Below the pieces are notes generated by a model. It made no database searches. It had not been told where the DNA came from and was given only the letters and a program-made list of their open reading frames with translations. Positions 8,447-18,061 of a DNA stretch of 53,029 nt are shown here, in pieces. Numbering within the stretch: position 1 is the first letter of the stretch; every line of letters begins with the position of its first letter. The translations under genes and the position numbers were made by a program. Source of the stretch: Robinsoniella peoriensis (lineage in GTDB: Bacteria; Bacillota; Clostridia; Lachnospirales; Lachnospiraceae); NCBI RefSeq assembly GCF_000797495.1, contig NZ_JTGN01000012.1:192554-245582 (forward strand), in the 5' to 3' direction.

Positions 8447-8604
8447 TGGAAACCTCCGTTTAATTATACGCTCTAATGTATAGTTACCTTTTCATCTCAC
8501 TTGTTCCCCGCTTTATTTGTAGTATACACACATCATAAGCTTTTAAACTGCAAAAGGCAATTCTTTTTGATAATGAATTTAATAAATTTTTTATAATTAA
8601 AGGA

Positions 8605-8661
8605 TTGACAATTTATTTAGGTGAGCATATACTTATCAAAGTAAATGATTAACCAAGTTAA
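8605..8661 (+). promoter_or_regulatory. Sigma-A promoter and putative MarR operator
   Basis: TTGACA (8605-8610) and TATACT (8628-8633) are spaced 17 bp apart. A 13-bp palindrome TTAAC-CAA-GTTAA (8649-8661) sits just after the expected start site. This fits autorepression by the MarR protein encoded immediately downstream. Confidence 0.75.
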
Positions 8662-8728
8662 CTAATATCGTGGATAAATAATAATCACGGTAAGTAATAG
8701 GGAAGTGGATAGAGAAAGGAGTGTGGAT

Positions 8729-9211
8729 ATGAGTGAAAAAAATTTAAAAGAAGAGTTTATCCGGGCAGCACATCGTATGCGAAAGCTGAATATGAGCCAT
8801 GTGTTCTCCAATGTATCACAAGGGGAATTCTTTGCACTGGAAATGATTCGCAAATGTCAGGAGAGAGCCGGAGAGGGCAGGGGAATCATCGTGTCTGACC
8901 TGGCCAAGAGTCTGCGGGTTTCACCTCCGGCAGCATCAAGGACCCTGCGTAATATGGAAGAAAAAGATCTGATACGAAGAGAAGTAGACCGAAATGACCG
9001 CAGAAATACCTATGTATATCTTACGGAAAAAGGAATGGAAAGGCGGGATATGGCAGCAAAAGCCATGGATGACTTTTCCGAACGGGTCATGAAACGCATG
9101 GGAGATGAAAATGTAGAAATGCTGATCAGCCTGATCAATAAAATGACTTCTGTTATGGAAGAAGAATTGGAAGACAGCGGGAAAGGAGATAAGGATGAAG
9201 AAACTCTTTAA
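8729..9211 (+). CDS. MarR-family transcriptional regulator
   Basis: A 160-residue winged-helix protein. The recognition region is visible as VSDLAKSLRVSPPAASRTLR, followed by the wing EVDRNDRRNTYVYLTEKG, the classical MarR DxRxxR signature. The start ATG 8729 follows AAAGGAG; the in-frame ATG at 8705 lacks a site. The stop overlaps the start of the ABC exporter gene by 17 bp, so the regulator and exporter form one operon. It most likely represses the operon until a toxic ligand binds. Confidence 0.92.
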   Translation: MSEKNLKEEFIRAAHRMRKLNMSHVFSNVSQGEFFALEMIRKCQERAGEGRGIIVSDLAKSLRVSPPAASRTLRNMEEKDLIRREVDRNDRRNTYVYLTEKGMERRDMAAKAMDDFSERVMKRMGDENVEMLISLINKMTSVMEEELEDSGKGDKDEETL

Positions 9212-11348
9212 ATATTTAAGTGAGTGTAAAATGCTGATCCTGTGCATTGTACTGCTTTTGATTGTGCAGGCATACTGCGATCTGGCATTGCCATCTTATA
9301 CCTCGGACATTGTAGACGTAGGGATTCAGCAGGGAGGTATTGCCAACGTTGCTCCGGATCAGATGCGTCAGGAAACGATGGAAAGTCTGTGTCTGTTTTT
9401 GACAGAGAAAGAAGAGGAAACGGTGAAAGCTGCTTATGATAAGCAGGATGATGGTTACCTGCATCTGAATAAAAAAGGTAAAAAAGAAATCGAAAAACTG
9501 GATGAAATGCTGGGAACACCTATGCTGATGCTTTCTTCTGCAAAAGAGTCCGGGAAAGTGGATATTGACCAGATAAAACAGGCACTTGCATCCGGAATGA
9601 TGACAAAAGATCAGATTCTTCAAATGAAAGATCAGGCGCTTGAGAAGTTTGGGGACTACAGTGATTCCATTATAGAACAGAAAGCATTACTGTTTGATAA
9701 GGAAGAGTATAAGGCAATGGGGATTGATCTTGGGAATTACCAGACCGATTATCTGATAAATAAGGGGCTAATGATGCTTGCACTGGCTATTGTATCCATG
9801 ATTGCTGCGGTCTTCGTGGGAATGCTGGCGTCTTACACCGCCGCAAAGATTGGAATGACGCTGAGAGGCCGGGTATTTAAGAAAGTACTGTCATTCTCCA
9901 ATACGGAGATGGATCAGTATTCTACAGCATCTCTGATAACACGCAGCACCAATGATGTTCAACAGATTCAGATGGTGTCCGTAATCCTTTTGCGTATGGT
10001 TCTATATGCACCGATTCTGGGCATAGGCGGTATAATGAAAGTCGGGTATACACAAACGGGCATGGGATGGATTATTGGTGTGGCTGTAGGGGCAATTATC
10101 CTGTTAGTGGGAATATTGATTTCAGTTGCAATGCCTAAATTTAAGAAAATGCAGATTCTGGTGGATAAAATGAATCTGGTTTCCAGAGAAATCTTAACCG
10201 GAATTCCTGTTATCCGTGCATTCAGCAGAGAAAAATATGAAGAGAAACGGTTTGCTGATGCGAATCTGGATTTAAAGTCTACTCAGTTATTTACAAACCG
10301 TGTTATGACTTTTATGATGCCGGCAATGATGCTGATTATGAACTGTATTACAGTTATGATCGTATGGTTCGGCGGCAAGGGAATTGATGCCGGCAACCTT
10401 CAGGTTGGGGATATGATGGCATTTATTACGTATACCATGCAGATTGTAATGAGCTTCCTGATGCTAACCATGATTTCAATCATGCTTCCAAGAGCAGGCG
10501 TTTCCGCAAACCGTATCGATGAAGTAATTGAGACAGATGTTGTGATTAAGGATAAAAAAGATACATTGGATAATACCATATCACATTGGAAGGGAATCGT
10601 TGCATTTGAAGATGTGTCCTTCCGCTATCCGGGCGCTGATGAAGATGCCCTGGAACATTTGAATTTTACTGCCAGACCGGGACAGACCACTGCAATTATC
10701 GGAAGTACGGGCTGTGGGAAATCCACTTTGATCCATCTGATTCCAAGATTTTATGATGTAACCGGAGGCAGAATTACTTTGGATGGTGTGGATATCCGGG
10801 ACTTATCCAGAAATAAACTGAGGGATATATTAGGGTTTGTTCCCCAAAAAGGAGTACTTTTTTCAGGAGATATTGAATCAAATATTAAGTTTGGCGGGGA
10901 AGATATTCCCGATAAATATATGGAAGAAGCAGCCGGGATAGCACAAGCCACAGAGTTTATCGATACAAAACCGGATAAATACCACAGCAGCATATCAGAA
11001 GGAGGAAGCAACGTCTCAGGAGGACAGAAACAGCGTCTTTCTATTGCAAGGGCAATTGCGAAAAAGCCAAAAGTATTCCTCTTTGATGACAGTTTTTCTG
11101 CTTTGGACTACAAGACAGATGTGGTTCTGCGTAGGGCATTGAATGAAAAGATTGCAGATGCTACTGTCATCATTGTTGCACAGCGTATCAGTACGATTCT
11201 TCATGCAGATCAGATTATCGTCTTAGATGAAGGCAAAATAGCAGGAATCGGTAACCATGAACAATTACTGGAAAGTTGTGAAACTTATCTGGAAATCGCC
11301 AGATCCCAGTTATCGGAAGCAGAATTGAAAGGAGGCGCAGCATCATGA
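9195..11348 (+). CDS. Heterodimeric ABC exporter subunit with degenerate ATP site
   Basis: This 717-residue half-transporter has an N-terminal six-helix export domain and a C-terminal ATPase. Between the first two helices (about residues 40-185) it has a large charged insertion, longer than in the partner. The ATPase has Walker A GSTGCGKST and a normal signature VSGGQKQR. After Walker B the catalytic Glu is replaced by Asp (VFLFDDSFSALD), the mark of the non-hydrolysing site in BmrCD/TM287-288 type pairs. It starts inside the MarR gene and overlaps the next gene by 4 bp. Expected to export drugs, peptides or lipids; the substrate is unknown. Confidence 0.92.
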   Translation: MKKLFKYLSECKMLILCIVLLLIVQAYCDLALPSYTSDIVDVGIQQGGIANVAPDQMRQETMESLCLFLTEKEEETVKAAYDKQDDGYLHLNKKGKKEIEKLDEMLGTPMLMLSSAKESGKVDIDQIKQALASGMMTKDQILQMKDQALEKFGDYSDSIIEQKALLFDKEEYKAMGIDLGNYQTDYLINKGLMMLALAIVSMIAAVFVGMLASYTAAKIGMTLRGRVFKKVLSFSNTEMDQYSTASLITRSTNDVQQIQMVSVILLRMVLYAPILGIGGIMKVGYTQTGMGWIIGVAVGAIILLVGILISVAMPKFKKMQILVDKMNLVSREILTGIPVIRAFSREKYEEKRFADANLDLKSTQLFTNRVMTFMMPAMMLIMNCITVMIVWFGGKGIDAGNLQVGDMMAFITYTMQIVMSFLMLTMISIMLPRAGVSANRIDEVIETDVVIKDKKDTLDNTISHWKGIVAFEDVSFRYPGADEDALEHLNFTARPGQTTAIIGSTGCGKSTLIHLIPRFYDVTGGRITLDGVDIRDLSRNKLRDILGFVPQKGVLFSGDIESNIKFGGEDIPDKYMEEAAGIAQATEFIDTKPDKYHSSISEGGSNVSGGQKQRLSIARAIAKKPKVFLFDDSFSALDYKTDVVLRRALNEKIADATVIIVAQRISTILHADQIIVLDEGKIAGIGNHEQLLESCETYLEIARSQLSEAELKGGAAS

Positions 11349-13198
11349 GTGAAGGAAACAACCAGCCGCCAAAAATGAAAACAGGGCGCCATGGACCTGG
11401 CTCCAGAATGGTTCCGGGGGAAAAGGCAAAAGATTTTAAAGGAACAATCCGCAAACTTGCAGGATATATGGGAAGTTATAAAATTGCGTTGATCGGCGTA
11501 TTTATATTCGCAGTGGGAGGAACAATTTTTGGAATTCTGGGACCTAAGATTCTTGGTAAAGCAACAACGGAATTATTCAATGGCCTGGTAGCGAAGATAT
11601 CCGGTTCGGGAGGAATTGATTTTACAAAAATTGGACGTATACTGATTTTAATGTTGGGCTTATATTTATTCAGTTCCTGCCTGTCCTTTGTACAGGGATG
11701 GATTATGAGCGGTATTTCACAAAAGCTGTGCTACCGTTTCCGTGAAGAGATTTCCAAGAAAATTAACAGGATGCCGATGAAGTATTTTGAGTCCAAAACT
11801 GTGGGTGAGGTTTTATCCCGCATCACAAATGATGTGGATACGCTGGGACAGAGCCTGAATCAGAGCATTACCCAGCTGATTACATCCATTACCCAGCTGA
11901 TCGGTATTTTTATCATGATGATGAGCATCAGCCCGCTTATGACTCTGATTGCCATTGTAATACTTCCAATCTCTGCAATCCTGATCGGTATTGTTGTGAA
12001 GTGTTCTCAGAAATATTTCGTGGCACAGCAGAAATATCTGGGAGAGATCAACGGACAGGTAGAAGAGGTTTACAGCGGACACAGCATCGTTCAGGCTTTT
12101 AACAGGGAGAAGACAGTAGAAAAGGAATTTGATGAAACTAATGCAGTTTTATTCCAGTCAGCCTGGAAATCACAGTTTTTATCCGGTATGATGCAGCCGA
12201 TTATGGGCTTTATCGGTAATCTGGGATATGTAGCAGTTGCGCTCAGCGGAAGTATTCTGGCTGTAAAAGGTGCCATTGAAGTAGGTGATATTCAATCCTT
12301 CATTCAGTATGTTAAGAACTTTACCCAGCCCATTGCCCAGGTAGCACAGGTATCTAATATGCTTCAGTCAACTGCGGCAGCAGCAGAGCGTGTTTTTGAA
12401 TTTCTGGGTGAGGAAGAAGAAGAACTGGTTGCAAAAAATCCGGTTCAGTTAGATAATATAGAAGGAAAAGTCACATTTGAGCATGTTCATTTTGGATATA
12501 ATGCAGATAAAATTATTATCAATGATTTTAACTGTGAGGTAGAGCCGGGACAGACGGTTGCTATAGTAGGCCCTACCGGAGCGGGCAAGACTACAATGGT
12601 GAAGCTTCTTATGCGTTTCTATGACGTGAACAGCGGAAGTATTAAGGTTGACGGGCATGATATCAAAGATTTCAACAGAAGCGAACTGAGGGAATATTTT
12701 GGCATGGTACTGCAGGACACCTGGCTGTTCAAGGGAACCATTATGGAGAATATCCGATACGGACGGCTAGAGGCTACAGATGAAGAGGTAATAGCGGCAG
12801 CGAAAGCGGCTCATGCCCACCACTTTATCCAGACGCTTCCCGGGAGTTACCAGATGGAGCTCAATGAGGATGCCAGCAATGTATCTCAGGGGCAGAAACA
12901 GCTGATCACAATTGCAAGAGCAATATTGGCTGACAACAGGATAATGATTCTGGACGAAGCCACAAGTTCCGTAGACACCAGAACAGAATCCAGAATACAA
13001 AGAGCAATGAACAATCTGATGAAGGGGCGTACCAGCTTTGTTATCGCTCATCGTTTATCTACAATTAAAGATGCCGACCTGATACTGGTAATGAAGGACG
13101 GCGATATTATAGAACAGGGTAACCATGAAGACCTGCTTGCAAAAGATGGATTCTATGCAAGCCTGTACAATTCCCAGTTTGAGGAAATGACTGCTTAG
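11345..13198 (+). CDS. Heterodimeric ABC exporter subunit with canonical Walker B
   Basis: The 617-residue partner half-transporter has six membrane helices (about residues 30-330) and an ATPase domain. Walker A is GPTGAGKTT, Walker B ILDEATSSVD with the catalytic Glu intact, and the signature is the variant NVSQGQKQL rather than SGGQ. Degenerate and intact features are thus divided between the two subunits as in known heterodimers. Start ATG 11345 overlaps the previous stop (ATGA) after AAAGGAGG. Together with 9195 it should form one multidrug-type exporter under MarR control. Confidence 0.93.
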   Translation: MSEGNNQPPKMKTGRHGPGSRMVPGEKAKDFKGTIRKLAGYMGSYKIALIGVFIFAVGGTIFGILGPKILGKATTELFNGLVAKISGSGGIDFTKIGRILILMLGLYLFSSCLSFVQGWIMSGISQKLCYRFREEISKKINRMPMKYFESKTVGEVLSRITNDVDTLGQSLNQSITQLITSITQLIGIFIMMMSISPLMTLIAIVILPISAILIGIVVKCSQKYFVAQQKYLGEINGQVEEVYSGHSIVQAFNREKTVEKEFDETNAVLFQSAWKSQFLSGMMQPIMGFIGNLGYVAVALSGSILAVKGAIEVGDIQSFIQYVKNFTQPIAQVAQVSNMLQSTAAAAERVFEFLGEEEEELVAKNPVQLDNIEGKVTFEHVHFGYNADKIIINDFNCEVEPGQTVAIVGPTGAGKTTMVKLLMRFYDVNSGSIKVDGHDIKDFNRSELREYFGMVLQDTWLFKGTIMENIRYGRLEATDEEVIAAAKAAHAHHFIQTLPGSYQMELNEDASNVSQGQKQLITIARAILADNRIMILDEATSSVDTRTESRIQRAMNNLMKGRTSFVIAHRLSTIKDADLILVMKDGDIIEQGNHEDLLAKDGFYASLYNSQFEEMTA

Positions 13199-13249
13199 AG
13201 CAGATGCATACCGCAAATTAAGGTGTGCAGGTTCAGGAAATGTATTATA

Positions 13250-13271
13250 AAACACGTTCTGAGGCGTGTTT
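13250..13271 (+). promoter_or_regulatory. Small hairpin before the cytidylate-kinase-like gene
   Basis: AAACACG (13250-13256) pairs with CGTGTTT (13265-13271) directly upstream of the AAAGGAGG ribosome site. It may be an RNA-processing or attenuating structure; there is no long U-run. Confidence 0.5.
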
Positions 13272-13289
13272 AAAGGAGGAAATAGTAAG

Positions 13290-13886
13290 ATGAGTAGAAA
13301 ATGCATCACGATTGACAGACAGTATGGAAGCGGAGGAAGGGAGGTAGGGAAGATGCTGGCAAAGCGTCTTGACATCCCTTTCTATGACAATGAGCTGTTG
13401 ATGATCGCCGCAGAAAAGTATGGCATTAATCCCGGGATCATGCGTGAACATGATGAGAAGAGAAATGGAAGCCTTTTGTATAATATAGCGATCATGACCA
13501 ATGGACAATATGATAAGGTAAACCAGCCATATAAGATTTTCCAGGCAGAATGTGATACCATCAGGCGATTGGCAGATGACGGTCCGTGTATTTTTATCGG
13601 AAGATGTTCCGATTATGCCCTGAAAGATAAATGCAAAACACTGAATATTTTTATCTATGCATCCGCTATGGCTGATCGCATTAACAGAGCAGGCAATGTA
13701 GATAAGATTGAGAAGAAAAACATAGAACGATTTATCAAGCAAAAGGATATGCAGAGAAAAAGTTATTATAATTCTTTCACTGAAAAAGAGTGGGGGGATA
13801 TGGCAAATTATGATCTGTGTTTGAATACCTCCACCTTGGGATATGAGAAATGTGTGGATATAATAGAAAAGATTTACAGAGGTTAA
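13290..13886 (+). CDS. Cytidylate kinase-like family protein
   Basis: A 198-residue P-loop NTPase of the AAK6/cytidylate_kinase2 family. The start MSRKCITIDRQYGSGGREVG holds the atypical nucleotide-binding loop GSGGREVG. IFIGRCSDYAL and a C-terminal DLCLNTSTLGYEKCVDII match family members, whose substrate is mostly unproven. It is distinct from housekeeping Cmk. ATG 13290 is used because AAAGGAGG lies 9 bases upstream. It may be read through from the ABC exporter operon. Confidence 0.85.
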   Translation: MSRKCITIDRQYGSGGREVGKMLAKRLDIPFYDNELLMIAAEKYGINPGIMREHDEKRNGSLLYNIAIMTNGQYDKVNQPYKIFQAECDTIRRLADDGPCIFIGRCSDYALKDKCKTLNIFIYASAMADRINRAGNVDKIEKKNIERFIKQKDMQRKSYYNSFTEKEWGDMANYDLCLNTSTLGYEKCVDIIEKIYRG

Positions 13887-14036
13887 CAGCGATTATGTGG
13901 TTAAGTTAGATCGCAGTTTATTATTCTCTTATTATTACAAACAGTTTAGCTGTGAGTGCAGGGATCCGGAATGGGCTTCAGTTTATAGACTATCAGTATA
14001 TTCAAATAGTTTGACGATTAAGATCAAATAAAAATT

Positions 14037-14070
14037 AGTGGCTATGTGGCTTACATAGTCACTTTTTGTT
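14037..14070 (+). terminator. Rho-independent terminator
   Basis: AGTGGCTATGT pairs with ACATAGTCACT and is followed by TTTTTGTTT. It ends the MarR/ABC/kinase-like unit. The rest of 13887-14113 shows nothing else recognisable apart from a good AAGGAGGTGAT ribosome site for the next gene. Confidence 0.85.
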
Positions 14071-14113
14071 TGGGTATAATAAGGTTATATTTTATATAAG
14101 GAGGTGATGCCCT

Positions 14114-16156
14114 ATGACAACTAGCAAGAAACCCAATAGATTAATACATGTAAAAAGTCCTTATCTACTTCAACACGCTTATAATCCAGTTGACTGGTGG
14201 CCTTGGTGTGAACAAGCATTTACAAAAGCAAAAGCAGAAGATAAGCCTATTTTCTTATCTATTGGGTATTCCTAACGTTGGTTATAGAAATCTTGTTGTC
14301 ATTGGTGCCATGTGATGGCACATGAGTCTTTTGAAAATGAAAAAATTGCGGAGATTTTAAACCGGAATTATATAGCAGTGAAGGTAGACAGGGAGGAAAG
14401 ACCGGATGTGGACAGCGTTTATATGTCTGTCTGCCAGGCAATGACCGGTCAGGGAGGCTGGCCGCTTACCATTATCATGACTCCGGAGTGCAAGCCGTTT
14501 TTTGCAGGAACATATCTGCCCCCGAAAGCCAGATATGGAATGACGGGACTGGATGAATTGCTGGACATGATTGCGGACAGGTGGAAAAATGAAAAAAAGC
14601 GTCTTCTGCAGACAGGGGATGAAATCTTAAATTTCCTAAAAGAGCAAAACAAGGAAAGCCTCAGGGGAGAACCGGATGTGAAATTGGTAAAGGAAGGATT
14701 TACCCAGTTTTTGGAAAGGTTTGAACAAAAATATGGAGGGTTCGGCAGTGCACCAAAGTTTCCTACACCTCATAATCTGTTATTTCTGATGGAATATGCA
14801 AAAAAAGAGAATAAGGAAGAAGCCCTTAAAATGGTAGAAAAGACCTTATGCCAGATGTATCGGGGCGGAATGTTTGATCATGTGGGCGGCGGGTTTTCCA
14901 GGTATTCCACAGACGAAAAATGGCTTGTGCCCCATTTTGAAAAGATGCTCTATGACAATGCCCTCCTGGTGATCGCCTATCTGGAAGCCTATACCATAAC
15001 GGGCAAAGACCTGTACTTGTTTGTAGCGGAACGGACACTCCAATATGTAGAATCAGAGCTTACGGATAAAAAGGGAGGCTTTTACTGCGGACAGGATGCG
15101 GATAGTGATGGGGTGGAAGGTAAGTACTATGTATTTGACCCCGATGAAATAAAAGAATATCTGGGAGACTATGACGGAGAGTATTTCTGCCGCTGGTATG
15201 ATATTACTTACCATGGTAATTTTGAAGGAAAATCTATACCGAACCTGATTAATAATCCCCGTTTTGAAGAAAAAAACAGCCGAATTGCCAAAATAAATAA
15301 AACACTTTATCCAATTCGCAGGAAGCGTGCCAGCCTTCACAAGGACGACAAGATCCTGCTTTCCTGGAATGGGCTGATGATAGCTGCATTTGCAAAAGCA
15401 TATGCCGTAACCGGAGCGGAATCTTATCTGCGGACAGCATTGAAAGCAGAACAGTTTATCACCCAGAAACTGGTGAAAGGAGGAAAGCTTCTGGTACGTT
15501 ACCGGGAGGAGGATTCCGCTGGAGAAGGAAAAATAGATGACTATGCTTTTTACTCTTATGCACTGCTGATGCTTTACGGTGCCACCTTTCGTGTTGAACT
15601 TCTGGAAAAGGCATTGTCTTTTGCAGGAGATATGGTAGATCAGTTTTTTGATTTTGAAAATGGCGGATTCTACATTTATGCCAAAGATGCACAGAAGCTG
15701 ATTGTACGTTCAAAAGAAGTATATGACGGGGCAGTTCCGTCAGGGAATTCGGTTGCTGCATTTGTGTTATATAAATTGGCCCAGATAACAGGGGAAGAAA
15801 AGTGGCAGGAGTTATTTCATAAACAGATCTGCTTTCTGGCGGGTAATATTGCAGAATACCCTTCCGCTTATAGTTTTACTTTGCTGGCTCTGATGCAGGT
15901 TCTGTATCCATCCAGGGAACTAATCTGCCTGGAGCCCTCCGGAGAAGAGATAGAAGAGCTTCGGCAACTTGGAGAGAGGGACAGCAATCTTGCAATTGTG
16001 GTAAAGACAAAAGAAAATGCCGAAAGACTAAAAAAAATAGCTCCATTTACGGAAGCTTACGGGATCATACCCGGAAAGACACAATTTTATCTGTGTACCC
16101 GGAACAGATGCCAGGCACCTGTGGACAGTTTGAAAGAGATACAGAATATTTTATAA
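14114..16156 (+). pseudogene. DUF255/YyaL thioredoxin-domain protein, interrupted by two in-frame stops
   Basis: The frame from ATG 14114 (ribosome site AAGGAGGTGAT) gives a perfect family N-terminus, including LIHVKSPYLLQHAYNPVDWW and PIFLSIGYS. TAA (14273) and TAG (14285) then follow in the same frame. Seven extra codons separate IGYS from the CHWCHVMAHESF active-site motif that would normally follow almost at once. From 14312 the frame is open to 16156 with all later motifs (GGWPLTIIMTPECKPFFAGTYLPP, HVGGGFSRYSTDEKWLVPHFEKMLYDNA, DDKILLSWNGLMIAAF). Only GTG 14312 or ATG 14315 could restart, and both lose CHWC. The first 53 codons look more AT-rich than the rest, hinting at a recombinant 5' end. 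Full-length relatives are about 680 residues. Confidence 0.85.
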
Positions 16157-16253
16157 ATGGGGGACATTTACTTGACGTATCTGTTATAATATTGCAAGAA
16201 TGATTTATAAAACCTGTACAACAGCACAGAATGCTATTCGAGGGAGGATAAGA

Positions 16254-16964
16254 ATGAAGTTTTCAATTTTAATTGTAGAGGATGAACCCGATATCCGGGA
16301 AATGATAGAGGAAGCGCTTACCCAGCCGGAATATACGATCTATACAGCCGGGGATGGACAGGAAGCATTGGAACTTATAAGGCAAAATGACTTTGATTTA
16401 ATTATCTTAGATCTGATGCTACCAAAAGTGAATGGAATGACAGTGCTTAAAAAAGTCAGGGAACAAAATACGGTACCGATTTTAATCTTATCTGCGAAGG
16501 ACGGTGAATTTGAAAAGGTATTGGGACTGGAATATGGAGCAGATGATTATATTACAAAACCTTTTTCCGTTATGGAGTTACAGGCCAGGGTAAAAGCATT
16601 TTTACGCCGCGCCACGATATACCATGCGAAAGCGGAGCATCATGATTCCAGGATTACGATTGGAGATCTGACGATTGAAACAGAGGATCTGGTGGTGAAA
16701 AAGAGAGGTGTTCCCGTTAGTCTGACCGCAAAGGAATTTGAGATCTTAAAATTATTTGCGAATCATCCGGAGAAAGTATATACCAAGGTTTCCATTTACC
16801 AGGAGGTATGGGATGAGGAGTTTTTGCATGATGACAATGTCATCAATGTGACGATAAGGAGACTGCGGGAAAAAATCGAGGATCAGCCATCCGATCCCCA
16901 GTACATAAAAACGGTTTGGGGAATTGGTTATAAACTGGGGACACCGGTGGAGGGCGGAAAATGA
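16254..16964 (+). CDS. OmpR-family response regulator
   Basis: A 236-residue regulator. The receiver domain has the acidic pair in VEDEPDIRE, phospho-acceptor Asp53 in LIILDLMLPK, and the conserved Lys in YITKPFSVMELQARV. A winged-helix DNA-binding domain follows (about 135-236; VSLTAKEFEILKLFANHPEKV and YIKTVWGIGYKL). ATG 16254 follows GGGAGGAT; the upstream in-frame ATG has no site. A TATAAT at 16185-16190 with a weak -35 may be its promoter. It overlaps the kinase gene by 4 bp. Likely targets are the ABC transporter downstream and possibly the kdp promoter. Confidence 0.93.
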   Translation: MKFSILIVEDEPDIREMIEEALTQPEYTIYTAGDGQEALELIRQNDFDLIILDLMLPKVNGMTVLKKVREQNTVPILILSAKDGEFEKVLGLEYGADDYITKPFSVMELQARVKAFLRRATIYHAKAEHHDSRITIGDLTIETEDLVVKKRGVPVSLTAKEFEILKLFANHPEKVYTKVSIYQEVWDEEFLHDDNVINVTIRRLREKIEDQPSDPQYIKTVWGIGYKLGTPVEGGK

Positions 16965-17893
16965 GTAATATAATTTTGTGCTTTGTTTGTGTCATACTGG
17001 CTGTCGGATTGATAATTGTATTATCAAAATACATAAACCAGTCCAGGCAGTTAAATAAAATCACGGGTGAAATCTCCGGATTTTTAGAAAAAGGTTCTTC
17101 GGATACCCTGCTCGCCCTTTCTGATGAAAAGGAAATACAAAAGCTGCTGGTTCAGATAAATGACCTTCTGGAGCGCCAGAACTCACTGGAAATGGAGCGG
17201 AAAAATCAGGAAGACAGCAACCGTAAAATGCTGGCGAATATTTCTCATGATTTGAAGACACCATTGACGGTCATTCTGGGATATTCCGAAATGATACGAA
17301 ACCAGGAGGGGATCTCTCTGGATTCCATCCAGCAAAAAGTAGAGAAGATATACAGGAAGACCACGGATGTTTTAGAAATGATCAATATTTTTTTCGACCT
17401 GGTAAAAATAGAATCCGGTGAACTGGCATTGGAGATGCAGGAACTGGATCTGTGCGAAATTGCCAGAAATGAGATACTGAACTATTATGATATGCTTCAG
17501 GAGGGCGGTTTCGAAGTGGAAATTGATATTCCGGAAGAAGAAGTACCGGTTGAGGCAGACAAGCAGGCGGTGAAACGAATATTAGCTAATCTGTTACAAA
17601 ATGCCATTAAATATGGAGCGGACGGCAGATATCTGAGACTGGGGATTACATGGAAAGAAGATTATGTAATGATCCAGGTAGAAGACCGTGGAAAAGGGAT
17701 TATCGAAGACAGCCAGGATAAAATATTTGAACGGCTGGTTACCCTGGAAGACTCCAGGAATAAAAAATACCAGGGCAGCGGTCTGGGGCTAACGATTACC
17801 AAACGCCTGGTGGAGGCAATGGGAGGAAGTATCAGAGTAAAGAGCAGACCATTTGTAACAACAGTGTTTACCGTATCCCTGCCAAAGAAATGA
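16961..17893 (+). CDS. Sensor histidine kinase (short VanS/SpaK-like)
   Basis: A 310-residue kinase with one N-terminal membrane helix (about residues 3-25) and almost no extracellular part, so it probably senses within or through the membrane. A helical linker leads to HisKA with His96 in ISHDLKTPLTVILGY. The ATPase domain follows, with the N-box NLLQNAIKYG, G1 DRGKGI and G2 GSGLGLTITK. It starts on the overlapping ATGA of the regulator gene. Its position before an ABC ATPase/permease pair resembles cell-envelope stress or lantibiotic-response modules. Confidence 0.92.
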   Translation: MSNIILCFVCVILAVGLIIVLSKYINQSRQLNKITGEISGFLEKGSSDTLLALSDEKEIQKLLVQINDLLERQNSLEMERKNQEDSNRKMLANISHDLKTPLTVILGYSEMIRNQEGISLDSIQQKVEKIYRKTTDVLEMINIFFDLVKIESGELALEMQELDLCEIARNEILNYYDMLQEGGFEVEIDIPEEEVPVEADKQAVKRILANLLQNAIKYGADGRYLRLGITWKEDYVMIQVEDRGKGIIEDSQDKIFERLVTLEDSRNKKYQGSGLGLTITKRLVEAMGGSIRVKSRPFVTTVFTVSLPKK

Positions 17894-18001
17894 ATCCGGC
17901 ATCAGCATCCTGCCCTTTTTCAAAAGTAATTCTTTTAAAAGAATTATGTAAGGAATTTGTAATCAATGGTAAATTTATTCCGTTATAATAATATTCAGAA
18001 A

Positions 18002-18046
18002 GAGCAAAACCAAAAAGAACAAAACCAGAAAGAACAAAACCAGAAA
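18002..18046 (+). repeat. 15-bp tandem repeat at the start of the ABC ATPase gene
   Basis: Three units, GAGCAAAACCAAAAA and twice GAACAAAACCAGAAA, are in frame with the ATPase and would encode EQNQK repeats if translation began at ATG 17966. They lie upstream of the better start at 18062. Confidence 0.8.
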
Positions 18047-18061
18047 GAGGGAGATATCAGT

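Noticed and set aside
14273..14287. Stop codon recoding in the DUF255 gene
   Set aside because: The stops are TAA and TAG, not a selenocysteine TGA, and no recoding element is apparent; disruption is simpler.
16172..16190. TTGACG near TATAAT before the response-regulator gene
   Set aside because: The spacer between them is only 7 bp, so they cannot form one promoter; only the TATAAT may be used.
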